A stretch of DNA of 62,854 nt from Haloferula rosea (GTDB taxonomy: Bacteria > Verrucomicrobiota > Verrucomicrobiia > Verrucomicrobiales > Akkermansiaceae): positions 1 to 62,854 of the forward strand of contig NZ_JAENII010000018.1 in assembly GCF_016595525.1 (NCBI RefSeq). Reading direction: 5' to 3'. Below the pieces are notes generated by a model, which was not told where the DNA came from, made no database searches, and saw nothing but the letters and a program-made list of their open reading frames with translations. A program made the translations under genes and the position numbers. This document shows, piece after piece, positions 26,077-34,773 of the stretch (the first letter of the stretch is position 1; each line of letters opens with the position of its first letter).

Positions 26077-29000
26077 TTAATGGGTATCCTCCTTCGAGAA
26101 AAGGCCCCTTAGCACTGTCGCGACTTCCCTCGCGGAGTGGTTGCGTAGGAATTCCTCGTGCCGTCCTGAAACCGCGTGGATTTCGAATGGCGTGGGTGGC
26201 TTCCAACCGAGGTTCGGATCGCGTGGCAGCCAGCCTTCGTCAAAAGCACGGATCAGGACCAGGCGTTCAGCCGTTGGTAGACGAGGTTCATGGCGATGCA
26301 GCGCCTCCCAATGATGGGTTGCCCGCTTGCGAGAATCCTCGTCCAGCAACTCAAGGTCGAGAACTCCCCGAATATCCGGGATGTGGTTGCCCTTGGTGAC
26401 GAGCTGTTCGACTTTTGACGATGCCGCCCGGCGCTTGATCCTGAGTCTTCGCACAAGCGAAGCTGGATCGCGCCCAGCCAGACTGCCGAGACGTCCGGGC
26501 AGTCGAGCAAGGAGGTGCCGCCAGTTGTTCGGGTTCAGCCACCAACCTGGTTCTGTAGCAGTGCGTGGAGGGCTGGATTCCAGTAGTATGAGCAACTCGA
26601 TCGTTTCACCGTCGTCGGCAAGTTGGCTTGCGATCTCCGCTGCGACATTACCGCCGAAGCAGAAACCTGCGAGTCGGTAGGGGCCGTGTGGTTGTACCGC
26701 ACGAATGCTCTTCACGTGGGCGGCTGCGATCTCGGTGAGTGAATCGAAGGTCTTCGTTCCCTCGGCGATGCCATAGGAAGTGGTGACATCGGACAGCATG
26801 TTCGCTGTTTCACGATAGGGCAGCAATCCCATGCCGCCATCTACCAGCGTATGAACCCAGAAAAGAGGAGTGCCGCCGCTTTCAGAGGAAAGGGTGATCG
26901 CCCGTGGACGTTCCAGATCAGCCGATGAGTCCGAGCGCAAGCGGTTGGCCATTCCTGCCGGTGTCGGCCGGTCGAACAACCAATCAAGCGGAATCTCGAG
27001 GCCAGTCTCGCGGCCTGCCACCGTTGCGAGTCGGGCCGCGAGCAGGGAGTGTCCTCCAAGATCGAAGAAGTTGTCGTCGGGAGCGACCCGTTTGATTCCA
27101 AGCACGTTCGCCCAAAGTCTGGTCAGTTCGTGGACGAGAGGGTCTTTCGTCAGTTGGGATTGATGAGGGGATTCCACCTCCGGGAGTGGCCGCGAAGCGA
27201 GATCCTTCCGGTCAATTTTGCCACTTGCAGTCAGCGGGAAGGTATTGAGCGGGATGAGTGGCGAGGGAACCATGTAATCAGGTAGAATGGATCTCAATCG
27301 GTCACTGAGGTTGCCCGTATCGACCTCCGAGGAGGACCGGATGTAGCCAACCAGACGATCTCCGATGAGCACCGTGGCTGCCTCCTCGATCTCCGGGTGT
27401 GAAAGGATCGCATTGTCGATTTCGCCAAGTTCGATTCGGAATCCCCTTACCTTTACCTGATCATCGGTCCGGCCAAGACACTCGATTTCGCCATTCCCAA
27501 GCCACTTCGCCAAGTCTCCGGTTCGGTAGAGCCTCTTGCCTCGGATTTCGACGAATCGTGCTGCTGTCAATTCCTCACGTTGCCAGTATCCAGTCGCGAG
27601 ACCATCTCCGCCAATGAACAGTTCGCCGGGCAAGCCTGGTGGAGTCGGTTGGTTCGTCGGATCAAGGATTTCGATGAAGGTGTTGGCGATGGGCTTTCCG
27701 ATCGTGATGTGCTCCACCGTCTCGGGAACCTTCCAGACGGTGGACCAAATGGTTGTTTCCGTCGGGCCGTACATGTTCCACAGCTCGGCTCCAAGCGGGA
27801 GGAGTTTCTGTGCCAGTGGCAGATCGAGGGCTTCTCCACCGCAGAGGATCTTCAGTTTGTCTGATCCTCCCCAACCCGCATCGATCAGCATCCGCCATGT
27901 GGCGGGTGTCGCTTGCATCACGTGAGGATCGCTTTCTCTCAAGCGGTCGAGCAGAGCCGGGGCATCGCGGGCGATCTGGCTGGAAACGAGATCCACTGTG
28001 CCGCCGCATACCAAGGGAAGAAACAGTTCAAGTCCGGAGATGTCGAATGAGACCGTTGTCACAGCGAGGAGTTTCTCCCCTTCGCCGAACCCTGGGGTCT
28101 CGGCCATGCTGAGCAGGAAGTTCGACAATGCCGAATGGGGAACGACCACACCCTTCGGCTTTCCCGTTGAGCCGGAAGTGTAGAGAATGTAGGCGGGATC
28201 CGCTGGGAGGGGCGTTTCGTTGCGGGTGGCAGGGTTCTTGAAGAGTGATTCGCCAAAGTCGATCACTTTGACCTTCTTCGGTAAGCGATCCTGAAGTGCT
28301 GCGGAGGCAAGGACTTGAATGGGCTGCTGGTCTTCCAGAATCAGTGAGATCCGTCCGGCCGGATTCTTTGGATCAAGGGGGAGATACGCGGCGCCACACT
28401 TCCAGATGGCGAGCAATACGCAGGGCAGATCGATGGTCCGATCAATCAGCAAGGCGACACGGTCTCCTCGCCCCACACCTCTTGAGCGGAGTCCGGTGGC
28501 AAGCGCATCAGAGCGCTTTGCAAGATCCTCGTAGCTGAGTGATCCGTCCGGGGTGAGGAAGGCACTGCGCTCGGGGTGTTCTGACGCCCGCAGCAGGATC
28601 AGGTCCAGGGTGGTTCGCTTGGTGAAGCCGCTTCGGTGAGGTCCATTGGTGAAGGCAGCCAACTGCCGTTGATCTGCATCTGAGAGCATGCCCAGTCGGC
28701 CGACGCGAGTCCTCGGGCTCTTGCAGGCCGCGTCCAGCAGGGTGAGATAGCGCTCGAGCATTACCTCTGCGGTCTCCCTCCGGAAGAGGTCGCTTCGGTA
28801 TTCGAAGACCAATTGTGTGCGGCCGGGAAGGCGGAAGCTGATCAAGCTGAGGTCAAACTGAACGGCTCCCCGATGAACCAGGAGCGGATTGCACTCGATG
28901 TCTTCCGCCCAGCGGTGCGGCACGGCCAACTCCTGGTGATCGAACATGACCTGGGCAATGGGTGCCCGGTCCCGAAAGCGGGTGGGGTTCACGGCCTCGA

Positions 29001-31884
29001 TGATTCTCTCGAACGGGGCTTCCTGGTTCTCCTGCATATCGAAGGAGGCGCTGCGAACCCGCTCAAGCAGGTCGGTGAATCGCTCCTGTTCATCGAGGAT
29101 CACTCGCAAGGGTAGCGTGTTGACGAGGGTGCCGACGAGATGACCGGTGATCGCGTGGTGGCGGTTGGCTACAGGGACCGCCGAGACCAGGTCGTTGCCG
29201 CCGCGGTGGCCTCGGAGGAGCATGAGCCAAGCAGCGAACTTCACCACGAATGGGGTGGTCCGGCATTCTCTGGCAAGTTTCGTGATGGCTTGTTCAAGGT
29301 CAGGCGAAAGATCTTGCAACACGGCCGACCCGTCCGAGCTGACGTTTGGTGGGCGGTTGAAGTCCGTAACCAGCTCAAGCCTTCCACTGTGTCCATCGAG
29401 ATGCGCCTTCCAATAGTCGATCTGAGTGTCGGCGGCTCCATCATCGATCCGTTTCCGCTGCCATGCGGCGTAGTCGATGAAATCCGGATCGGTGGTGGGT
29501 GTTTCAGGGGTCCCGCCACTACGGTAGATCTCGTAGTTTTTTGCCAGCTCGGTGGCCAGAATGCGGGCCGACCAGCCGTCTGCTACGATATGGTGCGCGC
29601 AGAGTCCTAGTAAATGCAGGTTCGTCCCGGCGTCGATCAGACAGACGCGGATCGGAGGTTCTTCGGCCAGGTTGAATGGACGTTTGGCAAGCTGGGTGAG
29701 CACCTCGTTGACTTCGCCGGAGTGCTTCGTGATCGGCATCGTCGGGCGATCGAAGTGCATCACAGGTTGGCCGTCATGTTCGCTCGAGCGAGTCCGGAGT
29801 ATGGGGTGGCAGCTCAAGAAATGCTGGTATGCTTTCTCGAGGCAGCCAACGTCCAGTGGACCTCGTAGCTCAAGCGCCCCGAAAACATGGTATGCGGCAC
29901 TGGATGGATCCATTCGGTTGAGGAACGCCATGCGTTCTTGGGAATGGCTGATACGGCCTGAGTTTCGGCCGGATCCTGGTGCGATCTCCTGAAACGGTAA
30001 TTCCGGGTGACGTTCTTCGATCTTGTCTGAAAGTGAGCGGAGGTCGGTTGCGTCGAATACGTCCGGATGCTTCAGCACCACCCCGGTGGATTCTCTAACA
30101 AGAGCAATGATCCGGGTGACGTCGATGGAACTTACCGCAAGATCCGGCAGTTTGTCCTCCGGGCGGACGTCGGTGTGTCCGGTTACTTCCTGGACCGCTT
30201 CGATCAGCGCATCGAGGGCCGGCTTCTTTCGAGGGGATAAGGTCGGGGTAGTGGGGGCACCATCATCGAAGAGGACGGGAAGCTTGCCTTCCACAAAGGC
30301 CCGTTGGATCGCGTGGCGCTGAATCTTGCCGCTGGTCGTCCGCGGCAACAGGCCGGGTCTGATCAGTAGGATGCGCTCGACGGGGAAGCCTCCGCTTTCC
30401 GCCATTTCCGCCCTCACTCGGGCACAGAAGCGGGCTTGCTGGTCACCGCCCAGACGACCTAGTTCGATGGCGAGACCGATGCGTTCTCCACGGGTTGTGT
30501 CGATGGGAAATGCTCCCATTGCAACCAATTGCGGATTGGTTGCAATGACCGCTGTTTCGATGTCCTCCGCTGAGACATTGACTCCATCGACGATGATGAG
30601 GTCCTTGATTCGACCAACGACATGAAGGTTGCCATCTTCGACGAAGCCAAGATCACCCGAGCGAAGCCATCCATTTGAGAATGCCGAGGCTGAGATTTCA
30701 GGCTTCTTCCAGTAGCCGTCTGCGAGCGATTCAGATGCAATCTCGATCTCCCCGGTTCTGCCATCGGGGAGTTCGGAGCGGGTTTCTTGATCGACGATTC
30801 GGATCCGGGTTCCATCGATGCATTTGCCGCAGGATACCTGAGCTGGATCGCATTTCGAATGGTGCCAACGCTCCCCGGGACCGAACAGGTGGGAGGTAAC
30901 GACGAGGGTTGCTTCCGCAAGTCCATATCCTGGACTCAGGGCGGTGGCATTGAATCCGGAAGGCTCGAAGCGCTTGGCAAAGCGCTCCAAGGTGTCACGT
31001 CGCACGCGTTCCGCCCCCACCGGAGCGATTCTCCAACACGACAGGTCCAGGCTGTGGATGTCCTCTTCAGTCATCGAGCGCAGGCACCATTCAAAAGCGA
31101 AGTTTGGTCCGCCGCTCATCGTTGCGCGGTATCGATCGATCGCCTCCAGCCATCGGCCAGGTCGTTGAACGAAGTGATCTGGCGCCATCCATGTGAGGGG
31201 AAGTCCTGCCCGGATCGAATATAGAAGTTTCAAGACCAAGCCCATGTCGTGATAGGGGGGGAGCCAGGTCAGGATCGATTCCAGTTCTTGCGGCAAGAGT
31301 GCTTCATGGATGCGGTCGAGGTGCGCCGACAGGGTTTCGTGGCGCAGCACGACGCCTTTCGGTGAGGCGGTCGACCCAGAGGTATACTGGAGAAGACAGG
31401 GGAGGTTGCCGTTTTTGGGGGCATACGGGTTTACCTCACGTCTTGGGAGCTGCGATGGATCGAGGAAAGTGAGCCCCTCGATCGGTCGCTCGGGAGATGT
31501 ACCAAGGCAGAAGGTGGCGCCACTGTCGTTGCGGATCGCCTCGAGCCGGGCGCGGTGGCGGCTGCCTTGTGCAGGGTAGGCCGGGACCGCAACCGCGCCG
31601 GCGGCCCACACGCCGAAAAGTGAGGAGAGGAAGGTAGGGCCGGGCCTTGTTGCAATCAACACCGGCTCGCCGTGCACTTGCCGATCCAGCAAAGCTGCTG
31701 CTACCGACTCAGAGCTCTGCATCAAGTCTGAGTAGGAGACCTGCTGGGCCTCGCCTTCTCCGTCGTGCAGAAATCGAAACGCCAAAGCCTCCGGAGTTTC
31801 CCCGGCTCGTTGACGGAGGAAATCGGATATCAGGGCAGCCGAGGGGAAACGCTGGCTGCCTGCTTGGCTAGGGGCACGGGCCAT
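26077..31884 (-). CDS. Single-protein lipo-NRPS: FAAL-ACP-C-A-PCP-TE
   Basis: This 1935-residue megasynthase carries six domains in order. A fatty acyl-AMP ligase (about 15-535) has YTSGSTASPKG at 167-177, WLPPYHDMGLV, GGPNFAFE and Lys520. An acyl carrier domain follows (555-625, probable carrier Ser586 in AVSSID). Next is a condensation domain (640-1060) with HHIVADG at 764-770. The adenylation domain (1090-1570) has YTSGSTGKPKG at 1235-1245, amino-acid-binding Asp1281 and Lys1556. A peptidyl carrier has DLGGHSL (Ser1613). The C-terminal thioesterase (1670-1930) has GFCFGG with Cys1742 in place of Ser, and His1909. It should load a free fatty acid, condense it with one amino acid and release an N-acyl amino acid or a cyclised derivative. 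No tailoring, transport or regulatory gene is adjacent. Confidence 0.93.
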   Translation of the reverse strand: MARAPSQAGSQRFPSAALISDFLRQRAGETPEALAFRFLHDGEGEAQQVSYSDLMQSSESVAAALLDRQVHGEPVLIATRPGPTFLSSLFGVWAAGAVAVPAYPAQGSRHRARLEAIRNDSGATFCLGTSPERPIEGLTFLDPSQLPRREVNPYAPKNGNLPCLLQYTSGSTASPKGVVLRHETLSAHLDRIHEALLPQELESILTWLPPYHDMGLVLKLLYSIRAGLPLTWMAPDHFVQRPGRWLEAIDRYRATMSGGPNFAFEWCLRSMTEEDIHSLDLSCWRIAPVGAERVRRDTLERFAKRFEPSGFNATALSPGYGLAEATLVVTSHLFGPGERWHHSKCDPAQVSCGKCIDGTRIRIVDQETRSELPDGRTGEIEIASESLADGYWKKPEISASAFSNGWLRSGDLGFVEDGNLHVVGRIKDLIIVDGVNVSAEDIETAVIATNPQLVAMGAFPIDTTRGERIGLAIELGRLGGDQQARFCARVRAEMAESGGFPVERILLIRPGLLPRTTSGKIQRHAIQRAFVEGKLPVLFDDGAPTTPTLSPRKKPALDALIEAVQEVTGHTDVRPEDKLPDLAVSSIDVTRIIALVRESTGVVLKHPDVFDATDLRSLSDKIEERHPELPFQEIAPGSGRNSGRISHSQERMAFLNRMDPSSAAYHVFGALELRGPLDVGCLEKAYQHFLSCHPILRTRSSEHDGQPVMHFDRPTMPITKHSGEVNEVLTQLAKRPFNLAEEPPIRVCLIDAGTNLHLLGLCAHHIVADGWSARILATELAKNYEIYRSGGTPETPTTDPDFIDYAAWQRKRIDDGAADTQIDYWKAHLDGHSGRLELVTDFNRPPNVSSDGSAVLQDLSPDLEQAITKLARECRTTPFVVKFAAWLMLLRGHRGGNDLVSAVPVANRHHAITGHLVGTLVNTLPLRVILDEQERFTDLLERVRSASFDMQENQEAPFERIIEAVNPTRFRDRAPIAQVMFDHQELAVPHRWAEDIECNPLLVHRGAVQFDLSLISFRLPGRTQLVFEYRSDLFRRETAEVMLERYLTLLDAACKSPRTRVGRLGMLSDADQRQLAAFTNGPHRSGFTKRTTLDLILLRASEHPERSAFLTPDGSLSYEDLAKRSDALATGLRSRGVGRGDRVALLIDRTIDLPCVLLAIWKCGAAYLPLDPKNPAGRISLILEDQQPIQVLASAALQDRLPKKVKVIDFGESLFKNPATRNETPLPADPAYILYTSGSTGKPKGVVVPHSALSNFLLSMAETPGFGEGEKLLAVTTVSFDISGLELFLPLVCGGTVDLVSSQIARDAPALLDRLRESDPHVMQATPATWRMLIDAGWGGSDKLKILCGGEALDLPLAQKLLPLGAELWNMYGPTETTIWSTVWKVPETVEHITIGKPIANTFIEILDPTNQPTPPGLPGELFIGGDGLATGYWQREELTAARFVEIRGKRLYRTGDLAKWLGNGEIECLGRTDDQVKVRGFRIELGEIDNAILSHPEIEEAATVLIGDRLVGYIRSSSEVDTGNLSDRLRSILPDYMVPSPLIPLNTFPLTASGKIDRKDLASRPLPEVESPHQSQLTKDPLVHELTRLWANVLGIKRVAPDDNFFDLGGHSLLAARLATVAGRETGLEIPLDWLFDRPTPAGMANRLRSDSSADLERPRAITLSSESGGTPLFWVHTLVDGGMGLLPYRETANMLSDVTTSYGIAEGTKTFDSLTEIAAAHVKSIRAVQPHGPYRLAGFCFGGNVAAEIASQLADDGETIELLILLESSPPRTATEPGWWLNPNNWRHLLARLPGRLGSLAGRDPASLVRRLRIKRRAASSKVEQLVTKGNHIPDIRGVLDLELLDEDSRKRATHHWEALHRHEPRLPTAERLVLIRAFDEGWLPRDPNLGWKPPTPFEIHAVSGRHEEFLRNHSAREVATVLRGLFSKEDTH

Positions 31885-32063
31885 TCAGATGAAGCGCCGG
31901 AAATCGGAGAGGTTAACGGTAAACCCTTCCCGAAATACCACATACCGACCAGCTACGCGATGCCGTAGGCTGGACGACTTGTCATCCTCCCGGGAGACGA
32001 TGAGCGCTGAGGCGGCATCAGCCAGATGGCCACTCCTGCAACGAGGGGCCACCCCGGGCGAAA

Positions 32064-33470
32064 TCAGCCCGGTTGAAGGAACTTCCGTTGGGCCTCGGCT
32101 TCCGGATTGTTCGGCTTGCGGGCATTCTCTTCCTTGGTGTCGGCGAGAAGCTCCTCGCGATACTTCGCGATGATGGCTTCGACCGGCCAGGAGGATGCCT
32201 CGCCAAAGGCGCAGATCGTCTTACCGTCGATCTGATAGGCGACGCTTTCCAACGTCTCGATGTCTTCCGGTGATGCTTCACCGGCAACCAGGCGATCGGA
32301 AATCTTGCGCATCCATGTGGATCCTTCACGGCACGGGGTGCATTGGCCGCAGGATTCGTGGGCGTAGAACTGGTTGATGTTGTTCAGCACCCAGGACATC
32401 TTGCGCGAGTCGTCCATGACGATGACGCCGCCGGAACCTGCCATCGACCCGCAGGCTGCGAGTGAGTCGAAGTCCATCGGGATGTCCCAGAAGGCCAGAT
32501 CGGTTTCCTCGCCGTCCTTGCCCTTGATCTTGAAGGTCTCGTCGCAGCGCAGGATTTTCGATGAGGATCCACCGGGGATGACAGCCTTGAACTCACGTCC
32601 ATCCTTGGGGCCACCACACATGTCGTAGAGGAGTTCGCGCATGGTGACCTTGCCGACCTCCACTTCAAAGTAGCCGGGTTTCTTCACATCGCCGGACACG
32701 CAGAGGATGCGGGTTCCGGTATTCCGTGCCACTCCAAGCTTGGCGTATTCCTCACCGCCCATGTCGACGATGTGCTTCACGTGGCAAAGCGACTCGACGT
32801 TGTTGACGATCGTCGGGCACATGTAGAGTCCGAGTGCGGCCGGGAAGTAGGGTGGTTTGATCCGTGGGTAGGCGCGCTTGCCCTCGAGGGATTCGATCAA
32901 TCCGGTTTCCTCACCACAGATGTAGGCAGCTGCGCCGCGGTGAACGTAGATTTCCAGATCGAAGCCCGAGCCGAGGATGTTCTTGCCGACAAAGTTCTTT
33001 TCGCGGGCCTCTTCGATGGCGTTCTCGAGGATTTTGGCGGCTTCGGGAAATTCCTCGCGAATGTAGATGTAGGCGACGTGGGCACCCACCGCGAAGGATG
33101 AGATGACCATCCCTTCGATGAGTTGGTGCGGGTCCTGGTGGACGATGTAACGATCCTTGAAGGTGCCCGGCTCCGATTCGTCGCAGTTGCAGATCAGATA
33201 GACCGGCTTGGTGTTGTTCGGCGGGATGAAGGTCCACTTGATGCCGGTCGGGAAACCCGCGCCTCCACGGCCGCGAAGACCCGATTTCTTCACCTCTTCG
33301 GTGATGAACTTGGGGTCCATGTCCATGGCCTTCTTCAGCTGCTCGTAACCACCGTCGTTGAGATAGCAGTCAATGGATGGATCCCATCCGACCCGGTCCA
33401 CATTCTTGAAGATGAGGCGGTGTTCACGGGGGTCAGGCTGCTTGCCTTCGAGGTATTGGATTTCGCTCAT
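32064..33470 (-). CDS. nuoF: NADH-quinone oxidoreductase subunit F
   Basis: This 468-residue subunit binds NADH, FMN and the N3 [4Fe-4S] cluster of complex I. It has the FMN/NADH motif GRGGAGFPTG (67-76), GEETGLIESLEG and the cluster cysteines in ESCGQCTPC plus a later TICAFGE. It is the last gene of nuoD-thioredoxin-nuoE-nuoF; nuoG and the membrane-arm genes do not follow. The NRPS lies 179 bp downstream on the same strand. That gap shows a GC hairpin over the nuoF stop but no T-tract. Confidence 0.95.
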   Translation of the reverse strand: MSEIQYLEGKQPDPREHRLIFKNVDRVGWDPSIDCYLNDGGYEQLKKAMDMDPKFITEEVKKSGLRGRGGAGFPTGIKWTFIPPNNTKPVYLICNCDESEPGTFKDRYIVHQDPHQLIEGMVISSFAVGAHVAYIYIREEFPEAAKILENAIEEAREKNFVGKNILGSGFDLEIYVHRGAAAYICGEETGLIESLEGKRAYPRIKPPYFPAALGLYMCPTIVNNVESLCHVKHIVDMGGEEYAKLGVARNTGTRILCVSGDVKKPGYFEVEVGKVTMRELLYDMCGGPKDGREFKAVIPGGSSSKILRCDETFKIKGKDGEETDLAFWDIPMDFDSLAACGSMAGSGGVIVMDDSRKMSWVLNNINQFYAHESCGQCTPCREGSTWMRKISDRLVAGEASPEDIETLESVAYQIDGKTICAFGEASSWPVEAIIAKYREELLADTKEENARKPNNPEAEAQRKFLQPG

Positions 33471-33490
33471 GGCGGAAAAGTTCTGAGGTA

Positions 33491-34063
33491 TTACTTCGAA
33501 TAGCCGTCAAGAAGGCCCTGCGCCTTGTCGGCATCGACGCCTTCGTGGAAGTCATCATTCACGAGGCAGACGGGGGCCGTGCCGCAGGAGGCGAGACATT
33601 CGGCGAACTCCACCGACCAGGTGCCGCAAGGCGACACGGCGATCGGGTGGTGATGGGGATCGAGCGAATCGCGGTCGATGCCCGTGATTTCGCAGAGTCG
33701 ATCCATCAATTCGTAGGATCCGCCCATGGCACATGAGAGGGTGCGGCAGACCCGGACGTGGAACTTGCCCGGGGCCGTCTGGCGAAAACCCGGGTAGAAA
33801 GTGACCACCTCGACGACCTTGATCGGCTCGATACCCACCCGTTCCGCGGTCCAGTTGATGGCTTCTCCGGAGAGGAAACCATGGTGGTGCTGAATGTGGT
33901 GGAGAATGGGCAGCACGGCCGACCGTTTTTGGTCGTCCGGGAACTGCGCGAGACGTTTGGCGGCTTCCGCCTCGAGTGCGTCACTCGGAGCGAAGGGCGG
34001 AAAATGTTTGCTGCCGGGGGTTTCCGGCGAAGCGATGGTTTCCTCGAGGATGGTCTTGGACAT
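33491..34063 (-). CDS. nuoE: NADH-quinone oxidoreductase subunit E
   Basis: This 190-residue thioredoxin-fold subunit carries the N1a [2Fe-2S] cluster. The four ligands are seen as CRTLSC and ECLASC (spacing C-x4-C and C-x3-C). ILHHIQHHHGFLS is the typical N-terminal helix region. Its start is 9 bp after the stop of the SHD1-thioredoxin gene and it is followed by nuoF after 20 bp. Confidence 0.94.
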   Translation of the reverse strand: MSKTILEETIASPETPGSKHFPPFAPSDALEAEAAKRLAQFPDDQKRSAVLPILHHIQHHHGFLSGEAINWTAERVGIEPIKVVEVVTFYPGFRQTAPGKFHVRVCRTLSCAMGGSYELMDRLCEITGIDRDSLDPHHHPIAVSPCGTWSVEFAECLASCGTAPVCLVNDDFHEGVDADKAQGLLDGYSK

Positions 34064-34072
34064 GTGAGTGGA

Positions 34073-34753
34073 TCAGTCTTTGACGAGATCAGTCAGACCC
34101 GGGAGGTTGCCTCGGAAGTTGCCGAGGTTCTTGCCTTCCAGGTCACAGACGATGAGCGAAGGAATTCCGCTGACACCGTGATTGAATTTGCTTTTGAATT
34201 TGGAGGCGTCCTTCAACTTGAGTTGTGGCCAGGGCATCTTCTTGTCCTTGGCGTAGCCTTCCATCGAATCTTCATCCCGGTCAGAGGTGATCAGGACCAG
34301 TTCGAAATTGTCGTTCTTGTTGTCGTTGTACCAATCCACCAGCGACGGGGTGAATGCCTGACAGGGCGGGCACCATGACGCGGTGTAGTAGAACACGTAG
34401 TATTTCTGGGGCTGGGTCGCGTCTTCGCACTTCTTGAGGGACTTGCCATCAAGGCGGAGGAGGTTTCCCTCGAGAACGTCGTCGAAGACGCTTTCAGGTC
34501 CGGCAGGCTCCGGCGCGTTGGGATCGACCCACTCGGCGAGACGCTTGGCATCCGCTTCAGACAGTCCGGAAGCCTTGATGGTTGTGGTCTTTCCGTTGCG
34601 GAGCTTGAACTTGCCGACCTTTTCGCCGTCTTCTTCGGTGACTTCGACCAGCGTCATGTTGGCCGTGCGACCGTCAGAGCTTGTCCAGGTCTCCGCGCGG
34701 GCGGTGATCAGGGTGGTGGCGAGAGCGAGTGCGATGAGGAGGTTTGCTTTCAT
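34073..34753 (-). CDS. Secreted SHD1-thioredoxin-like protein inside the nuo operon
   Basis: This 226-residue protein has a signal peptide (MKANLLIALALATTLITARA). An SHD1-like beta domain (about 22-75, starting TWTSSDGRT and ending LSEADAKRLAEW) precedes a thioredoxin-like domain of the TlpA/nucleoredoxin type with WCPPC (Cys128, Cys131) and the cis-Pro motif SGIPSL. It should act as a periplasmic thiol oxidoreductase. The gene is inserted between nuoD and nuoE with gaps of only 9 and 20 bp, so it is cotranscribed with complex I genes. Whether it helps complex I or cytochrome maturation is unknown. Confidence 0.82.
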   Translation of the reverse strand: MKANLLIALALATTLITARAETWTSSDGRTANMTLVEVTEEDGEKVGKFKLRNGKTTTIKASGLSEADAKRLAEWVDPNAPEPAGPESVFDDVLEGNLLRLDGKSLKKCEDATQPQKYYVFYYTASWCPPCQAFTPSLVDWYNDNKNDNFELVLITSDRDEDSMEGYAKDKKMPWPQLKLKDASKFKSKFNHGVSGIPSLIVCDLEGKNLGNFRGNLPGLTDLVKD

Positions 34754-34773
34754 AATACACCGGGATAGCGGAG

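Noticed and set aside
26077-31884. Assigning a specific amino acid to the NRPS adenylation domain
   Set aside because: Beyond the conserved Asp1281 and Lys1556 I could not align the specificity positions with confidence by eye.
32054-32072. CCGGGC/GCCCGG hairpin as the nuoF terminator
   Set aside because: It overlaps the nuoF stop codon and is not followed by a T-tract on the minus strand.
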